Shown here: positions 19,451 through 32,828 of the stretch, one piece after another
How the letters are laid out: every line of letters starts with the position of its first letter
Position numbering within the stretch: position 1 is the first letter of the stretch
Assembly: GCF_040054535.1 (NCBI RefSeq)
Contig: NC_090789.1
Coordinates: 2,571,197-2,635,196, forward strand
DNA length: 64,000 nucleotides
Direction of reading: 5' to 3'
Source of the DNA: Antennarius striatus
Taxonomy: Eukaryota > Chordata > Actinopteri > Lophiiformes > Antennariidae
Notes under the pieces: model-generated
Told to the model about the DNA's origin: nothing
Database searches by the model: none
The model's input: the letters and a program-made list of their open reading frames with translations, nothing else
Program-made: the position numbers and the translations under genes

Positions 19451-21897
19451 TCTTTCTTTCAACCACGTGTGTAAATTGCGTGAAATTGTTCTACAGCTTG
19501 AGAGCTTTTGAAATTTTCTTGTCTCATTGAGTCAGATATTTAAACAGAGGTGAAATAGGATGGGTGACAATTTTCTTTGTTTTTTTATAACAGATCATTC
19601 CATGTGAGACCACCCTGGAGTTTCTTTGAAATCATTTCTTCTGTGGTGTCTTTAAAGGACAAATTCGTTTTATGCACCAGCCAGTAAAAAAAAAAAAGGG
19701 TTTTCTGTTTAGTCATTTAATCCACTTTCATTTTAAATGGATTACCAAAACCATCAAATCCCATTGCTGACAAAGTGACGGGGCTCAAATGAATATAAAG
19801 AGTGTAAAAGTGAGCCTTCAAGAGTGAAGCATGGACGAAAAGAGAAAACTATGGCTGATAAAACAAGTAAAGGAAAAGAATGGAAGATGACAAGGACACA
19901 ATGGCGTTCCTAGTTTCTGTGGTTTTCTATTCTTCTCTGTGTTTATTCTTGAATTGAACCTTGGTGAGACGGAGCGAGGGGGTGGAAAGAGATGAGTAGG
20001 AGGTCCGGCTGTCTGATGTTACGCTCCTATCAACCCAAAGGGGTTCACATCCCATCTCTGCACTCACTTTGTTTTAGCAACGACATAAAGAAGAAGAGGA
20101 CAAGGAAGAAAGAAGTAAAGTAAGTAAAGAAAGAAGCATCTCGGCAACGTTTAACATATAAAGGTCAAAGCTGGGGAAGTTACAGGTGGATCTACTGAGC
20201 AGCAGCTTTTGGTATGTTTCATTGATCCTTGTTTTCGTTTTTAGACAAAAACAATTAAAATGTCCCATTTTCTATCAAAGGATCAGATTGTGTGGGCATT
20301 TTTAACCACTGTTTGAGCGCATCATAAATGATTTAACAGTGAGGTCAAAGGAGGGACGAAAACAGATTTCATACGATCCAATCGTAGCCCAGGTTTTATC
20401 CATCTGTCTCCGTGATGATGAAGAGTGGAAAGCCCTTCCTCGGCAGGATGTGTTAACAGATAGGAGCTCATCCGTCTCTGGTATTTATAAGGAACAGATT
20501 GACATTTTTGGCCCAAACCAGAGAGTCTATCACAAGATTTCTACCAATAAGAAGAATCTGCAATGGACTGTAGTTTATTCAAGTGTCTTTAAAATCTTGT
20601 TCTTCATTTAAATTTATGTCAAACATTTCATCAACAGTTGAGTTAGCTAATACAAATCTGCATCATTTGAATAAAAGATTCAAAACAACGTAGCTGCACG
20701 CATGTAGGTTTACTCTACTTTGACAATTATGTAGATTTCAGGGATGAAATCGACACAACAAAATAAGAAAAAGCTTGATGAATTTGTCAAACTACTCTGC
20801 GACATATTTATATCAGCTTTACAAATAGGAATTACTTTTACAACCCAGCAGCTTCTCAATCAAACCTGTTTCCATCTCTGCTGACCTCTTCTCAGACGAG
20901 CCAGAGCTGCTTCTATTTTTAGATCATTGTATAGCTCCGTTCACCTCGAACCTTTTGAAATGGAACAGCGTCCGCATGCTGGGGATTGAAAGCTCCCCTT
21001 CCTCCCTTCCTTTAAACAGCATTAATCAAATTTATGTGTCTCCTTCAGGACAAATGTGTATCAGAGCTGTGTTAAAACAGCAGCTCACGCTGACATGGCC
21101 CATATTAACACTCTACGCTGTGTTTAAAATAACACACAAGGTCACACACTTAACTTTGTTTAAAGCATCACATGGTTTTAGAGCGCCGATGAAGACGGAT
21201 TCGGCCGTCTCCAAAGAACCAGAGGATGTTGTTTACAGCCCAGGAATTCTACGTTCTCTCTCACTGGATTAACTTCTGCTGGTGTTGACCACTTCTCGAC
21301 CCGAGCCATTGTTATTCATCAGTTTTAGTACGTGTTTGTGTTCTCAACGAACTCGAAAATGTTAGGTCGTTTTGAGCCAACTGGAGCACGTCGTATCACT
21401 TTGGAGTTGAGCTGTTTAAGTGTATTTATAATACAGTATCTACGGCTGAATCCAGGCCACGAGGTCAAGGCACTGCTCTCCTGAAAACATCAAGGGAGTC
21501 CCAGATCATCAGACATGAGATTAAGTGTGATATTATTTTCAAGAGCAGAAGACAAGTGTGGAATGCTAGCGTTCCTTTAGGATTGTATTTTATAGCTATA
21601 ATAACTTTATTGATAAAAACATTTAACAGTCAAAACTAAGATGAATCAAACTTATGCAGATGATGCATTACTATCCGTGCATCAACCTCCCGTGATGAGC
21701 TCACCATTTACTCTGAAATATCTATGACATCACAGTCAAGTGGCTCACTGGAAGTAGATTGTCATTGGCTGATTAATTAATCCAGTATCAACTTCAGGGA
21801 TGTGAATTATAAGGCATAAATACAAGCGTGCAGCTACTTCTTTATATCTTTTGCATTTCAGACAACAACCTGTCAATCATCCATCCTTTACCAATCA
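19451..21897. other. Long intergenic stretch upstream of gpr20
   Basis: No exon with conserved sequence was recognised. Open frames at 20339-20611 and 20955-21272 lack domains. A TTTATAT at 21841-21847 and a 'cataaata' at 21814-21821 lie shortly upstream of the gpr20 ATG and could be TATA elements. A target RNA or enhancer cannot be excluded. Confidence 0.45.
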
Positions 21898-22690
21898 ATG
21901 GACGCCATTGTCCCCAACGTGACCTCAACCTCTGATGCCCTCCTGCCTCTCATGACCCCTCAACCAGCAAACTGCAGTGCCTGGGACCAGCGCTGGGGGG
22001 CGCAATATCACAGGTTGGCCCACCTGGATGTTCAGCTGTACCAAGACTTCTACGCTGTGTGGGTCTCTCTCATGGTAATTTAAACTTTTTCTAAAGAAGA
22101 AGTTTAAGGTTTTCATCTTCAAAATTTCACAAAAAAACAACTACAACATAACTTTGCATGTTTATCTTTAAATTTTATTCACTGATGCTTCGTTCGTCTT
22201 CGCCGCAGGTGTTAAACTGTCTGATGCTGGTGGTTGGCGTCGTCCTCAACAGCCTGGCTCTCTACGTCTTCTCGGGGGCCTCCACCCACTCCTCCGCCTC
22301 CGTCGTCTACACCATGAACCTCGCAGTGGCCGACCTGCTGGTGGCGCTGTCGCTGCCCGCTCGCATTGCCCTGTACCACAGCGGCGGGAAGTGTGTGGCC
22401 TGTTCCTACGTTCACACCTTCAGCTACTTCGTCAACATGTACTGCAGCATCCTGTTCCTGACCAGGTGGGTGTCTGGAAGCGACCCATCCCATCCCAGAT
22501 TGTTTGGTGCTTCCTCTTTTCTCTGTGACTCTTCCTCCGCTCTTCCTCTCAGTATCTGCATAGATCGGTACCTCGCCGTCGTCCACACGTCCGGTACTCT
22601 TCATCGATGCCGGACCACCGGAACGGCAAAGTGCGTCAGCGCCACGGTGTGGTTGGTGGCTGTTGTGGTCACCTACTCTTTCCAGGTGGA

Positions 22691-22729
<39 letters not shown>

Positions 22730-23840
22730 CTATATAGACTATAAATGATACAGTTTGCTTTGGTTTATTTGTATTATTTATTGACGCCAACGGGAAGCGT
22801 TGTTCAAAATGTATCTTAGGCATGAATGTGATTGGTTTGTTGTGTTCCTGTGTGGCCCTATGATGAACCAGAGGCCACGCCTCCCACCCAAACTCAGTTA
22901 GGATAGGCTCCACCCCCCTCCAGGAACCTACACAGGATTATTGGTTACAGAAAACAAATCAATTAACTTTTACGTTTAGGGTTATTATTATTAGATTTTA
23001 TCTCCAGGGGGTCTGGAATCTGTCACCTCTCTGGATGTTAGGGTTCTCCTGATGAGGGTCGTCCAAATGTGAGGGGCCAAAAAGTTAACTATCCACTCAG
23101 CCCCAAATGGAATCAATGTTGTTTGACACGTAGACGAAAACCAGACTCGTGAAAACGAGGCAGAGCTGTTGAAGACTCGCTGAGTCTCCGTCTTCTCTCT
23201 GCAGACCACAGCGCTGGAGTTCAGCTCCTCGTGTGTTCTCCTGCCCGCCCTCTTCTACCTGGGGATCCTGGAGTTCCTGCTCCCCTTGCTGGCGGTGGTG
23301 GGCTTCACCCTGCGTCTCGCCTGCTTCCTGTCCTCTCGCCACGGATTGGCCCCCCAGCAGAGCCGGGTCAGGAGGAAACGCGCCGTCAGACTCCTGGCCA
23401 CGGTCCTGGTGGTCTTCACCATCTGCTTCACGCCGTTCCACATCCGCCAGGTTCTGGTTTACCTCCGGGTCAAATTTGGACGGGAGGAGCTAGAGAACGG
23501 GGCGGGGCATGTGCTGGCCTATCACATCACGGTCAGCCTGAGCAGCCTGAACAGCTGCCTGGATCCAGTGGTTTACTGCTTTGTGACGGACAGCTTCAAG
23601 CGGGTCTGGAGGACGAAGAGGAGGGGCGGGGCGGAGGAGGATGGGGAGGCGGGGCCTAACGGCGGGGGAGGAGCGGAGAGGAATTCACTGAACAAATGTT
23701 CCGGAATGGCCCTGGTGATAGCTCACAGCGTAGCAACGCTCACCTTCACCGGCGCTCCCCTCTCTCTGGACAGGATGGACCAGTCCAGGACAGGTGACCC
23801 CCCCACAACACGTATGGATGGAATAATTCAGAAAGACTGA
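21898..23840 (+). CDS. gpr20: G-protein coupled receptor 20 (400 aa)
   Basis: GPR20 is an orphan class A receptor, reported as constitutively Gi-coupled in mammals. Exons: 21898-22074, 22209-22465, 22553-22685 and 23205-23840 (stop 23838-23840). The N-terminus has N-glycosylation sites (NVT, NCS) and HRLAHLDVQLYQDFYAVWVS, aligning with human FARLDEELHGTFPGLWLALM. TM1 LVVGVVLNSLALYVF, TM2 NLAVADLLVALSLPARIALY, TM3 FVNMYCSILFLT, then ICIDRYLAVV (DRY), TM5 LEFLLPLLAVVGF, TM6 VVFTICFTPFHIRQV, TM7 SLSSLNSCLDPVVYCFV (DPxxY). ECL2 keeps a Cys (SSSC). It is longer than human GPR20 (358 aa), mainly in the Gly/Glu-rich C-tail. The human gene is largely intronless in its coding region, whereas this one has three introns. 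It is convergent with slc45a4. Confidence 0.93.
22690..22728. repeat. (AC)n microsatellite in gpr20 intron 3
   Basis: This dinucleotide array begins five bases after the exon 3 donor at 22686. The same intron also holds a scrap of a common fish repeat at 22860-22925. Confidence 0.85.
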
Positions 23841-24009
23841 AAACAGTCAGTTAAAAATGTACTTTTTTCTGCATTTGATTGGAAACTTTTTTTAAAAAAA
23901 ATTTCCATCTTAATAATTAATAATTTAGTTAATGTCATTAAAGCTGCACCTTGTTGACACTAACCTGCAGCTTTACCAGGTTCATTCCACTCTTTGGAAC
24001 CTTTCAGAC
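23841..24009. other. gpr20 3' flank
   Basis: This is AT-rich sequence after the gpr20 stop codon. No AATAAA was identified in this short stretch, so the 3' UTR may extend further. Confidence 0.4.
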
Positions 24010-24074
24010 ATACCTACCATCCCAGGTTTTATCTCAATTAGTTTTACCTAAAACCTGGGGTGGTAGTTAGGTAT
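24010..24074. repeat. Imperfect hairpin
   Basis: The left arm (atacctaccatcccaggttt) and right arm (aacctggggtggtagttagg) are inverted copies with small bulges around a loop of about 18 nt. It could be a foldback element. Confidence 0.5.
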
Positions 24075-25053
24075 TTAAAAAAATTTAAAAATCTAAAAAT
24101 TAAATTACAGCATCTTAAATGAAAAAACCCAAAAAACCGCCAAACAGACACACCACAGAATCATTTTCTGTCATCTCTCCATTTCTCCCACTTCTTTCTT
24201 ACCCGTGTTGCTTCTTCAAACTAAACCAGAGCTGGAAAACTTTAAGACTGTCTGGGATTTACACACAAAGTAAGCCGAGACGTAAAGATCTCATTGGTGC
24301 TGTAAACACGGCTCATAAGGAGGCTTTCAAGTTTCATTGCAGGGCCGTTAGTGCTGTTTATTCTACCAGGACCCACGTGGAGGCGTGCCATCAGCATCAC
24401 ACAGAAAACCATCACTTAAACATCGACTTCAAACAAAAGAGTTCTGTTTTATTTTTCTGACATCTTAGACGCCATCGCCCGTCCGGTTCTCAGAACTGTT
24501 CCCTTTGTTATTTCACAACGACTCCAAACACAGATTCACTGCTACAAATCAGCACTGAATGTAAAGTTACTTCATGCATACATTAATACACCTTAGCAGG
24601 AATACACAGATTTGTATGACTTCTCAGTTCTATTTCAGAACAATCTTGGTTTAATGATGTGGGACATAATAATGCAAAGCCAATCAGTGAACTTTTTATG
24701 AGTGGATCCACCAGATGACAGCAGGACGCCACGCATGGTTCAAAGGATTACCTCACACCGTTAGAAATAATCCTGCTAATCTGTGCAGAACCATCTGGTA
24801 AAAACATCCAAATTTTGTCATGTGAATGAAGTCAAGAATTTACAGTCAGTTTTGTTAAATTGTGGTAAAAAAGAGGGAAAAAGTTTCAATCTGGAAATGA
24901 GTTTTTATGGATTAGAGCATGAATTTCTATTAGAGTATGAATGTATAGGAGTCATTAAATCAGTTTTGCTTTCCCTCAAAATGCTGATGGGTCACTAAAG
25001 TTCACTTAACATAGTGTCCTGGACGTGTAAGGTTATACTTCTGCATAAGCACG

Positions 25054-25087
<34 letters not shown>

Positions 25088-25500
25088 TCACATGTTACGT
25101 CTGGTTCAGACATGCACACACAGCAGTTTCAGGTTCCTCCTCTGGTTTATCAGAAACCAGCGAGAGGCCGCGACCCTGCAGGATCATCACCTCCTTTCTC
25201 AGCAGTCTGACCACAAGGCATCATGGGAAAACCGTCCAGCTGCTGAGTGTAGTCATTTGTTTTCCCCTTTAGTTTGAAAATGTTGAAGTTAACAACAGAC
25301 CGCCACTGAACTTCACCGTCTGTTAGCGAACAAACACACAAACCGAAACGACCTGAAGCTGCAGGTCCCGTCTGAAGGTCATCAGGGGTCACGGGGAAGA
25401 ACCAGACGGAAATTTCCTTCAAAGAAAAGCACACCGCATAATAAAAGTACAATGAAATAATTAAAGGACTCATTGTCAGTTTACTTCTGAAGAGATTTTA
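24075..25500. other. Intergenic region between gpr20 and slc45a4
   Basis: This holds a (AC)n array at 25050-25085 and otherwise unique sequence. No gene was recognised. Confidence 0.45.
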
Positions 25501-25814
25501 AAGGTGCGTTCCATACAGTGTTCATCCAGAGTCCTACATACAAAGGCTCAAGCGTATTTACAGAACATAGAGATTTATATAGTCTTTATATAGAAAACCA
25601 AACTACTAACAAAAATAATTATCTTTATATAGCAGCAAAAAAGAAGAAACTAAAAGAAATATGAATATTTACATCTTTTTTATCCAAATAAGAAGGCATA
25701 TATTATACACTGCACATACTTGCTTTCCCATTCTTTAAGTATTCTTGATTTAATCTCTAGGGTGATCAAAGCACACAAGTCTCTCTATTGGTAACACACT
25801 CATTGAGGCAGAGT

Positions 25815-25847
<33 letters not shown>

Positions 25848-28800
25848 TGACTGCATGGCTGCCGGCTGGGGACATGAAACAGCATCGTCCCGTCGCCGTT
25901 TGTTTGGCGAGGAAAAAGCGCAAGCGCCGGACGCTGGTGTGTGTGTGTGTGTGACTCAGCCGAAATAAAACATCACACAAAGAAACACAAGTTGTAGTTG
26001 AGCTCCAACATCAGAGCAGTAAAGACTTGTAAAGAGCCATTGATTCCAGAGTTTAAGTGTAAACCTGCAAAGAACTGAGAACCAAACACTAAGGCGATGC
26101 TTCTAACACATCCTTTGCCTTTTGATGCATGTGTGTGTGTGTGTGTGTGTGTGTATAGTCGTAACACAACCAAAGACACACAATCCAGTCTACATCCGGA
26201 CCACGTCCCATAAAAGTAGAACAACTCCAAAGAGTTCTTTTGGAAACTAAGAGAAAATGTCCTTTATAGACAAGAAAAGCTACAAAATAATAATAATAAA
26301 TATCCACAGTTACTTTTTCTCCCCTCCTTTTGCAACACACTCCTCTTTATGATTAAAAAAAAAAATTGTTTTTAAACTTTATGTGCAAGTTCTGTGCAAT
26401 TTCAGACCCCACCTCCCGTCATCAAAACAAAACAAAAAATGATTTCAGTTGAAATCCCTTCACATTCATTACTTTTTGATTTTTAATACAAAAACAAACA
26501 TTGAAGTCACACGATGGAATGAAAAGGTAAGATCTCCCAGCAGGCCGTGCTGCTGCCTGAACATTCCTGCGTTTAAAAAGGCTCGAATGGAGGGGGCAAA
26601 AAAAAAAAATCAAAGACTTCCCGCCGCGTCGGAACGAAAACGCTCCAGTTGCACTTCAAGTATTCGAGTGAACCGACCCGGTCCGAGCGCAATGCTTCAG
26701 CTTCAGGAGTGTATTTTTCTGTTTCCTCGTTGAAGTTCAAACAAAAAGACACAAACGTCCAGCCATGCATTACAAAATACATCCCTGACCTAGAAGGACG
26801 ATAAAAGAGCTCGAGTGATTCATACTTTGGTGTTCCACACGTGCATATTGCTGTTGTCGCATGCAAACCTCCACGTCCTTTTTTAAAAATCGATGGAGAA
26901 TATTTTATTGCCCCGGTGCCGACTGCGTCACCTCATTATCACATCCTTATTTAAATTTTTTTAATCCCGGTAATCTCCAAACTCCATTCTGGGATCGATT
27001 GAATGTTCCTGAAAGGATGGAAGAAATCTTTTGCACCGTAAACTATTTTACAGGATATTCTCTCCAACATGCTTCAACACCGCTAGAATAAACATTCTCT
27101 TCAATCAGTCAAAAAAATTCACCGCAATTTACATTTTGATTACTTTCTATTCTCATGCGTCAACAAATCCTCAACCCGTAAAAAAACAAAAAAACACACA
27201 AAAAAAACAACCCTGCTGCCCCCCCCTCACCTCCCGACAGACTCCTCCCCTTCACCTGACCAACCAGAGGAGACAAAAGACCTGATTTGTCCGAAAGTAG
27301 AAGTTAAAAGTTTTCCCTGTCTCTGTTTTTCTGTCACGACAATATAAACCATTTCACATCCAACCTGTTTTAATTCCTGATTGATAATCAATAACTGATG
27401 ATTATCGTCTCATTACTGCCTGAATGAGTCAGAGCGTAGCTGAACTCCGGCCTCACTCCGCTTCAGTTTTAAACTGAGGAACACAAAATGGACTATTAGA
27501 GTCATGGCAAATATGCATTAAAATAATGAATAGTTTCTGGAAATTCTTTTAGTGTTCTGTGTAATTTGATTAATTAATGTTTTTGGGGGGGGGGTTGAGG
27601 AGACAAATTTCCATTTTACTCGGTCAAGTTTCTTAAAAATCCCATTTTAGGGTCCGTAGGGACTCTTGCAAAATACCAAATTGCACTAATTGAGATCAAA
27701 TTAAAATAAATTTTTCGCCAACCGCAAGTATGTGCGTTAAATAACGAATGACGCAGGATTCAAGGGTGTTTAACTTAGCTGAGATTAAGTGAGTGCAAAA
27801 GAATGGAAGATCATAATTAGCACACCGGCTTCAGGAACAAAAAACATTTGTTTGTCGCTCTGTCCATCGTCAAAACTTTGTAAGACACTTAAAGCAGGAG
27901 AGAAAATCCTCCTCGGCAAAGTCTTTCTAAGATTTTCCGCCACTTTTAAAAGCGAATGCTTCTTAGCACTCTTTCGTTAACGGCTCAGGAAATGTGCAGT
28001 TAGTGACAAACGTTGTGCTAACAGCAGTTTTCCGCTAAATAAAGCAAGAAACGCCACATCTTTCTCCTCCGGTCCTCCGGTGCAGCAGGTTGTTTCGTAC
28101 GATTATTTTAAACAGTAACAAGCATCAGTCTGGGTCCTCAATAAGTCGGGAAACTAATATTTGGGGTTTTAATGCCCTGTATAACATGCATATTGCATCT
28201 ACGCTCCTCCTTTCCTGGAATTTCACTTGAAAATTTGTATTTTTGAGTCTCAATATTCAGCTTACGTCAATGTTGACCTTAAATATAACCCGGAGTGAAG
28301 GCTGAGACACTCCTTCCATGTGTAGGAGGGTGAGTAAAAAAACAGCAACCCCAAAACAAAACACACTTTGAATCAAAGTGGAGATATTTGATCAATCAAT
28401 CACCACCACCCCCGCCTCCCTCCACAGGAGTCAAGTTTCAGAAATGCCTCTAACAAAAGTCTCTGGAGTCTTAAAGCTATTGTCGCGGATTGCTGTAAAA
28501 AGTCCCACAAAGCCGAGGGGTGTGGTTTATTTTGGTGAGCGAACAATGGTGGCGCTGATTCCACCGTGAGGAAGAACGATTATCTGCATTTGTGGGTTTT
28601 TTTTTTAAAAAAAGATTGCATCTTTCGGGGACCAATAGTCATCAGTTATGTTCATCATTCGATTGTGTTGCGCCCACATCGAGGTGAGTGTGTGTGTGTG
28701 TGTGTGTGTGTGTTGCTTTGAGTCCCCTGAAAATTTTGCGTCCAGGTGGCTGCTCAGCAGCGCCTCCTAAAGGCCCTGAGTGACAGAGACAACCTCTCTT

Positions 28801-29022
28801 TAAAACATAACTAATTCTGACTGTCCCTGGCCCCGCCCTCGAATGTCCATGGGGGTTGGGGGGGTGGAAGGAATTTTTAGTGACATGGGAACTCGACGTT
28901 CTTTCAGTTGGTCTGGTGCAACACTGGTCTCAGGATGGCGGCACACGATCACGTTTTTTCCAATCGGCGATGGTGAAATTCCTTGTTTCCATAGCGACGT
29001 GTCTGGCGACTCATCCAGCCGT
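25501..29022 (-). other. Probable slc45a4 3' UTR and downstream flank
   Basis: No coding exon is visible in these 3.5 kb directly downstream of the slc45a4 stop. Human SLC45A4 has a long 3' UTR, so much of this may be transcribed. Minus-strand AATAAA motifs occur at 26904-26909 and near 28529. Microsatellites lie at about 25818-25847, 25935-25951, 26129-26153 and 28686-28712. The true 3' end cannot be set from sequence alone. Confidence 0.4.
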
Positions 29023-32000
29023 TCACAGAGTCGACTCGACGTCCATGTGACAGGAAGCGGTGGTGGAGGTGGTCTTGCCTTCCTTGCCCAGTTTCAGGAA
29101 GCTGGGTTTTTCTATCACCACGGTAACGGCTGTTTTGCCGTCATCTGGATTTTCCAGCGTCGTTAAGGCCCGTTTCTCCGACGCTTTGGATGAGTCTCTG
29201 TCCCTGAAGGTGGAAATTATTAAATCTGTTAAAATCTCTCCTTGGAAGTAGAATCCTAATGTAAATCTAGGGAAAGAAAAAGAAAAAGTTGATTTCTCAC
29301 TGGTTGTTCGGAGTTGGATAAATAACCACGAAACAGGCGGTCAGGAATCCAAGGAAGGAGCCCCCGGAGGCCACCATGGGAATGACACGGACGCTGCCGA
29401 CGCTTTCCACGACAGCACCCAGAGCCGAGGCGACGAGGATCTGACTGATGTACACCTGTGAGAGGGAAAAGTCGTAACGCGTGAACACCATCGTTTAGTT
29501 TACATGTGAGACACAACGCGTTTAGAACCGGAACGCTCACCTGGCAGGACAAGATGGCGCAATCGATGCCGAAACCTCTCCGGGAATTCCCTGGACTGTG
29601 CTGGATGTACTGCAGGAGGGAGAGAACACACACTTACCGTTAGTTTAGTTCAATTTATGTTTTGCTTTTAGTGTTAGGGGCGGTGAATGATAGCAGGGAT
29701 TATACCTCCTTAATTTCATGATACTGTCCCAGCAGGGCGTAAGGACAGTAAGAGATACTCATGGAGAGGATTCCCATGCTGCTGATCATCACCATAGCAA
29801 CATATACATCAGGGAAGATTGCCATGACAGCAGTTCCTATGGTAGGAAAAAAGAAAACCCCCAGAGTTATTAGATTCTGAGCTGCTCACACGCTTTTCAT
29901 TCCATTCCATCGCTGCTTCGGAGTTCCTACCTATGCAGAATCCAAGTGTTCCCAGGCTGTAAATGACCTTGATGCTGAGGTCAAAGTTGTCCAGGTACTT
30001 CTGAAGGATGGCTGGTGAAGATAGACGAGTGGATCGGTTAATCCAAAGAGAAATGTTAAGAATAAAGTTGATTCTGGCGTCCCAGAGTTCCTTACCTGAG
30101 CAGGTAGCGGCGGTCATAGCATAAATACCCAACCCCCAACATCCCATCTGGACGCCGCGGTGATAATTTTCCAACAAAGTAGAATTGGACGGCGCCTGAG
30201 AGAGAAGATAGAACCTGTGTGAGCACGTTAAGTAAGCAGTTGGATTTGATTTGGATGAATTTGACGTACGGTGGGATCGCCCTGGTAGATGGCTTGTCCC
30301 ATGAAGTCGGTGAAGAAGACGGCCTCGGCGATCATGGAGAACCAGGTGAGCAGGTGACAGGCGCACAGGCGCAGCAGCTCCGGAGGCATCTTGAACATGG
30401 ACAACCACAGCAGCCTCACGGTGGTCTCCACCTTTCGGGAGAGAGGGAGTAGGGGGGGGGGCGATCAAATAACAACCTCTAGAAAGGAGGAGGCGACACA
30501 CAGACGTCCTCACCTCCCCCTCTTCGCTCTCCGTGTCTCCGCTGGAGGAGTTGGTGTTCCCGCTGCGATGCCTGCTCCTCTGCCGGCTCCTCCTGCGGTG
30601 ACGGGCCTCCACCTCGTACAGGTCGTTCATGCTGCGGGACGGCTTGATCAGGAAGGCGGCGTTGGCGCGGCGGTAGCGGTAGCGGTGGCTCCCCACCCGG
30701 CCGTAGTAGGAGAAAGTGCAGGACGGCTGGCGGTAGAAGGTGTGACGATGGCGGGGGTTCCTCGCCGGGGCTCCTGTACTGGCAGCTGGAAGAAGACAGA
30801 CAATCTACATCAGGGGTGGGGAAACGTTTTGACTGCTGGGACACATGGAATTCTGCAATTTATTACTTCTCTACTTCTAATTATTTTGATTACAGTAAAT
30901 CTCTCGTGACTCGCAGTTAACGCGTTCCAGGACCACCCCCGCAAATAACAAAATTACGTGATATAGCGGCGATTTATATTTCATAAAATTCATGATATAG
31001 TTTACATATAGTTTAAGTTTGGTGTGCCGGATTACAAAGCTCAAAGGGCCGTTTATGGCCCGCGGGCCGTAGTTTGTACCTGATGGCACAAAAATACGAA
31101 CCTTTGACCATCCCAGCGCGATGCACCTGCCCCTTAGCGCTCAGCCCGTTGGTGCTAACTCCATCATTAGCTGCGCCGGCTAACAGGCGTCCGTTCAGCG
31201 CCCGCTGCTCGTTCAGCTGGTTGTTCAACAATTCCTCTTGGCCTTCGTCGTTCTCCATTTCCTGTAGGAAAGCAGACAGGTGGGAGATCCTGGAGGCGGC
31301 GGCGGCGTGCGTTTTGTGGTTGGCTTGGGGGCGGAGCAGGTCCTGGCTTCCCGCGCTGCTGCTGCGTCGGATGTTCCCGAAGCGGGCGGGGGAAGTGCAG
31401 TGGTCTAGGTTGAAGAAGGAGGCGGTGGGAGGCGAGCCGTGATAGGGCGAGAGACGGTCGGCGAAGATGGAGGGTTCTAGGTGGCAAAGGAACAAAGCAT
31501 CATGGTCCAGGTGGTCCATGGTGGCGTCCGCCATGGCGAGGACACTGTCGCTTTTACCTGGAGGGGGGGTTGAGGAGAGGAACAGGAAACGGTCAACAAG
31601 TAGAAGGACGGAATAACGAGTTAAGAATGTTGAGTGGAGAAACTCACTTCTCACAAGCTCCACCTCCAGGAAGTCCATATCCCTATCCCCGCGTTCTGAT
31701 TGGTCATCTCCGTAAGGGTCATAGAGGTCATAGGTGTCCATTGATTCATCTTCTCCGATCAATTCCAGCTTGGGTGTAAAAAGTGCCGTCTTGCCATTGG
31801 CTGATGGAAGTTTGGGGCAATTTGGGGTCTCCTGGAGCAGCAAAGAGAGGAGACATCAGAGGAAACCTGACGGGTGTTTGTTTGTTTGTTTGTTTGTTTA
31901 TTTGTTTTTCTCTACAGCTGAAGGTACCTGGTCCAGCCTGTCCTGCTGGGGCGAGTACTGGCGCTCCTCGATACTGAGGAGGTGCAGCACGACGGAGATG

Positions 32001-32585
32001 ATGAAGACCACGGAGGTGAAGACGAAGAGGATCTGCTCTTGGGATCGGAAGGCCACTCCGAGGAAAGTGTGCGTCCAGTCTAAGCCCCCGAGAGAGTAGC
32101 CCACTGCCCCCCCGAGACCTGCACAGGAGGGCAACGGATCCGGGTCAGACCCGGTGCCGACGCTTTTCTTTCAAGGTCGGACAAAAGGTTTGTTCCGTAC
32201 CTGCGGAGGCGGCGTGGATGTTGAGCGCCATGTCTTGTTCCTCCGTGTCGGCCACATCTAGCAGGTACGCTCTGATTGGTCCCTCCGTGGCGTCCGCGCA
32301 GAAGTCCAACACCACCACGCCCAGCACCGTGAGAACAATTCCTATTGGCTGTCTCCCCTGCTCGTCACCCACGGACAAACCTGTCAAATTAAAAGACCAC
32401 ATTTATACGATTAAATAAAATATTGGTTCAATACAACAAACGTCTGTGATGTAAACCTGATCGATGCTCAACTTCTGATCAATAGATGTTATTGAGTTCC
32501 ATCAGCATCAACAGTGTACATAACCCACGCTGCCCTGCATGGTGCGTCTGACCTTTATCTCGACACGTGAACAATCCTGATGAGA

Positions 32586-32652
<67 letters not shown>

Positions 32653-32785
32653 TGTGTGTGGCACAATGGGGCAGCTCTGCTCACTACCCAGGCAGACAGA
32701 CAGGAAGTAAACTGTGATTGGTGGAAAGGGGGAAGCAAACAGGACGCATTTCCCTGTGAACTGCCTTCTCCTCTGTTCCCATGTC

Positions 32786-32828
<43 letters not shown>

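Noticed and set aside
20339-21272. Two open frames upstream of gpr20 as new genes
   Set aside because: There is no recognisable domain, conserved splice site or codon pattern. They are compatible with chance.
22212-22913. 233-codon minus-strand open frame
   Set aside because: It is the antisense of gpr20 exons 2-3 and a CA array, with no domain.
30391-30909. 172-codon plus-strand open frame
   Set aside because: It is the antisense of slc45a4 exons in GC-rich sequence.
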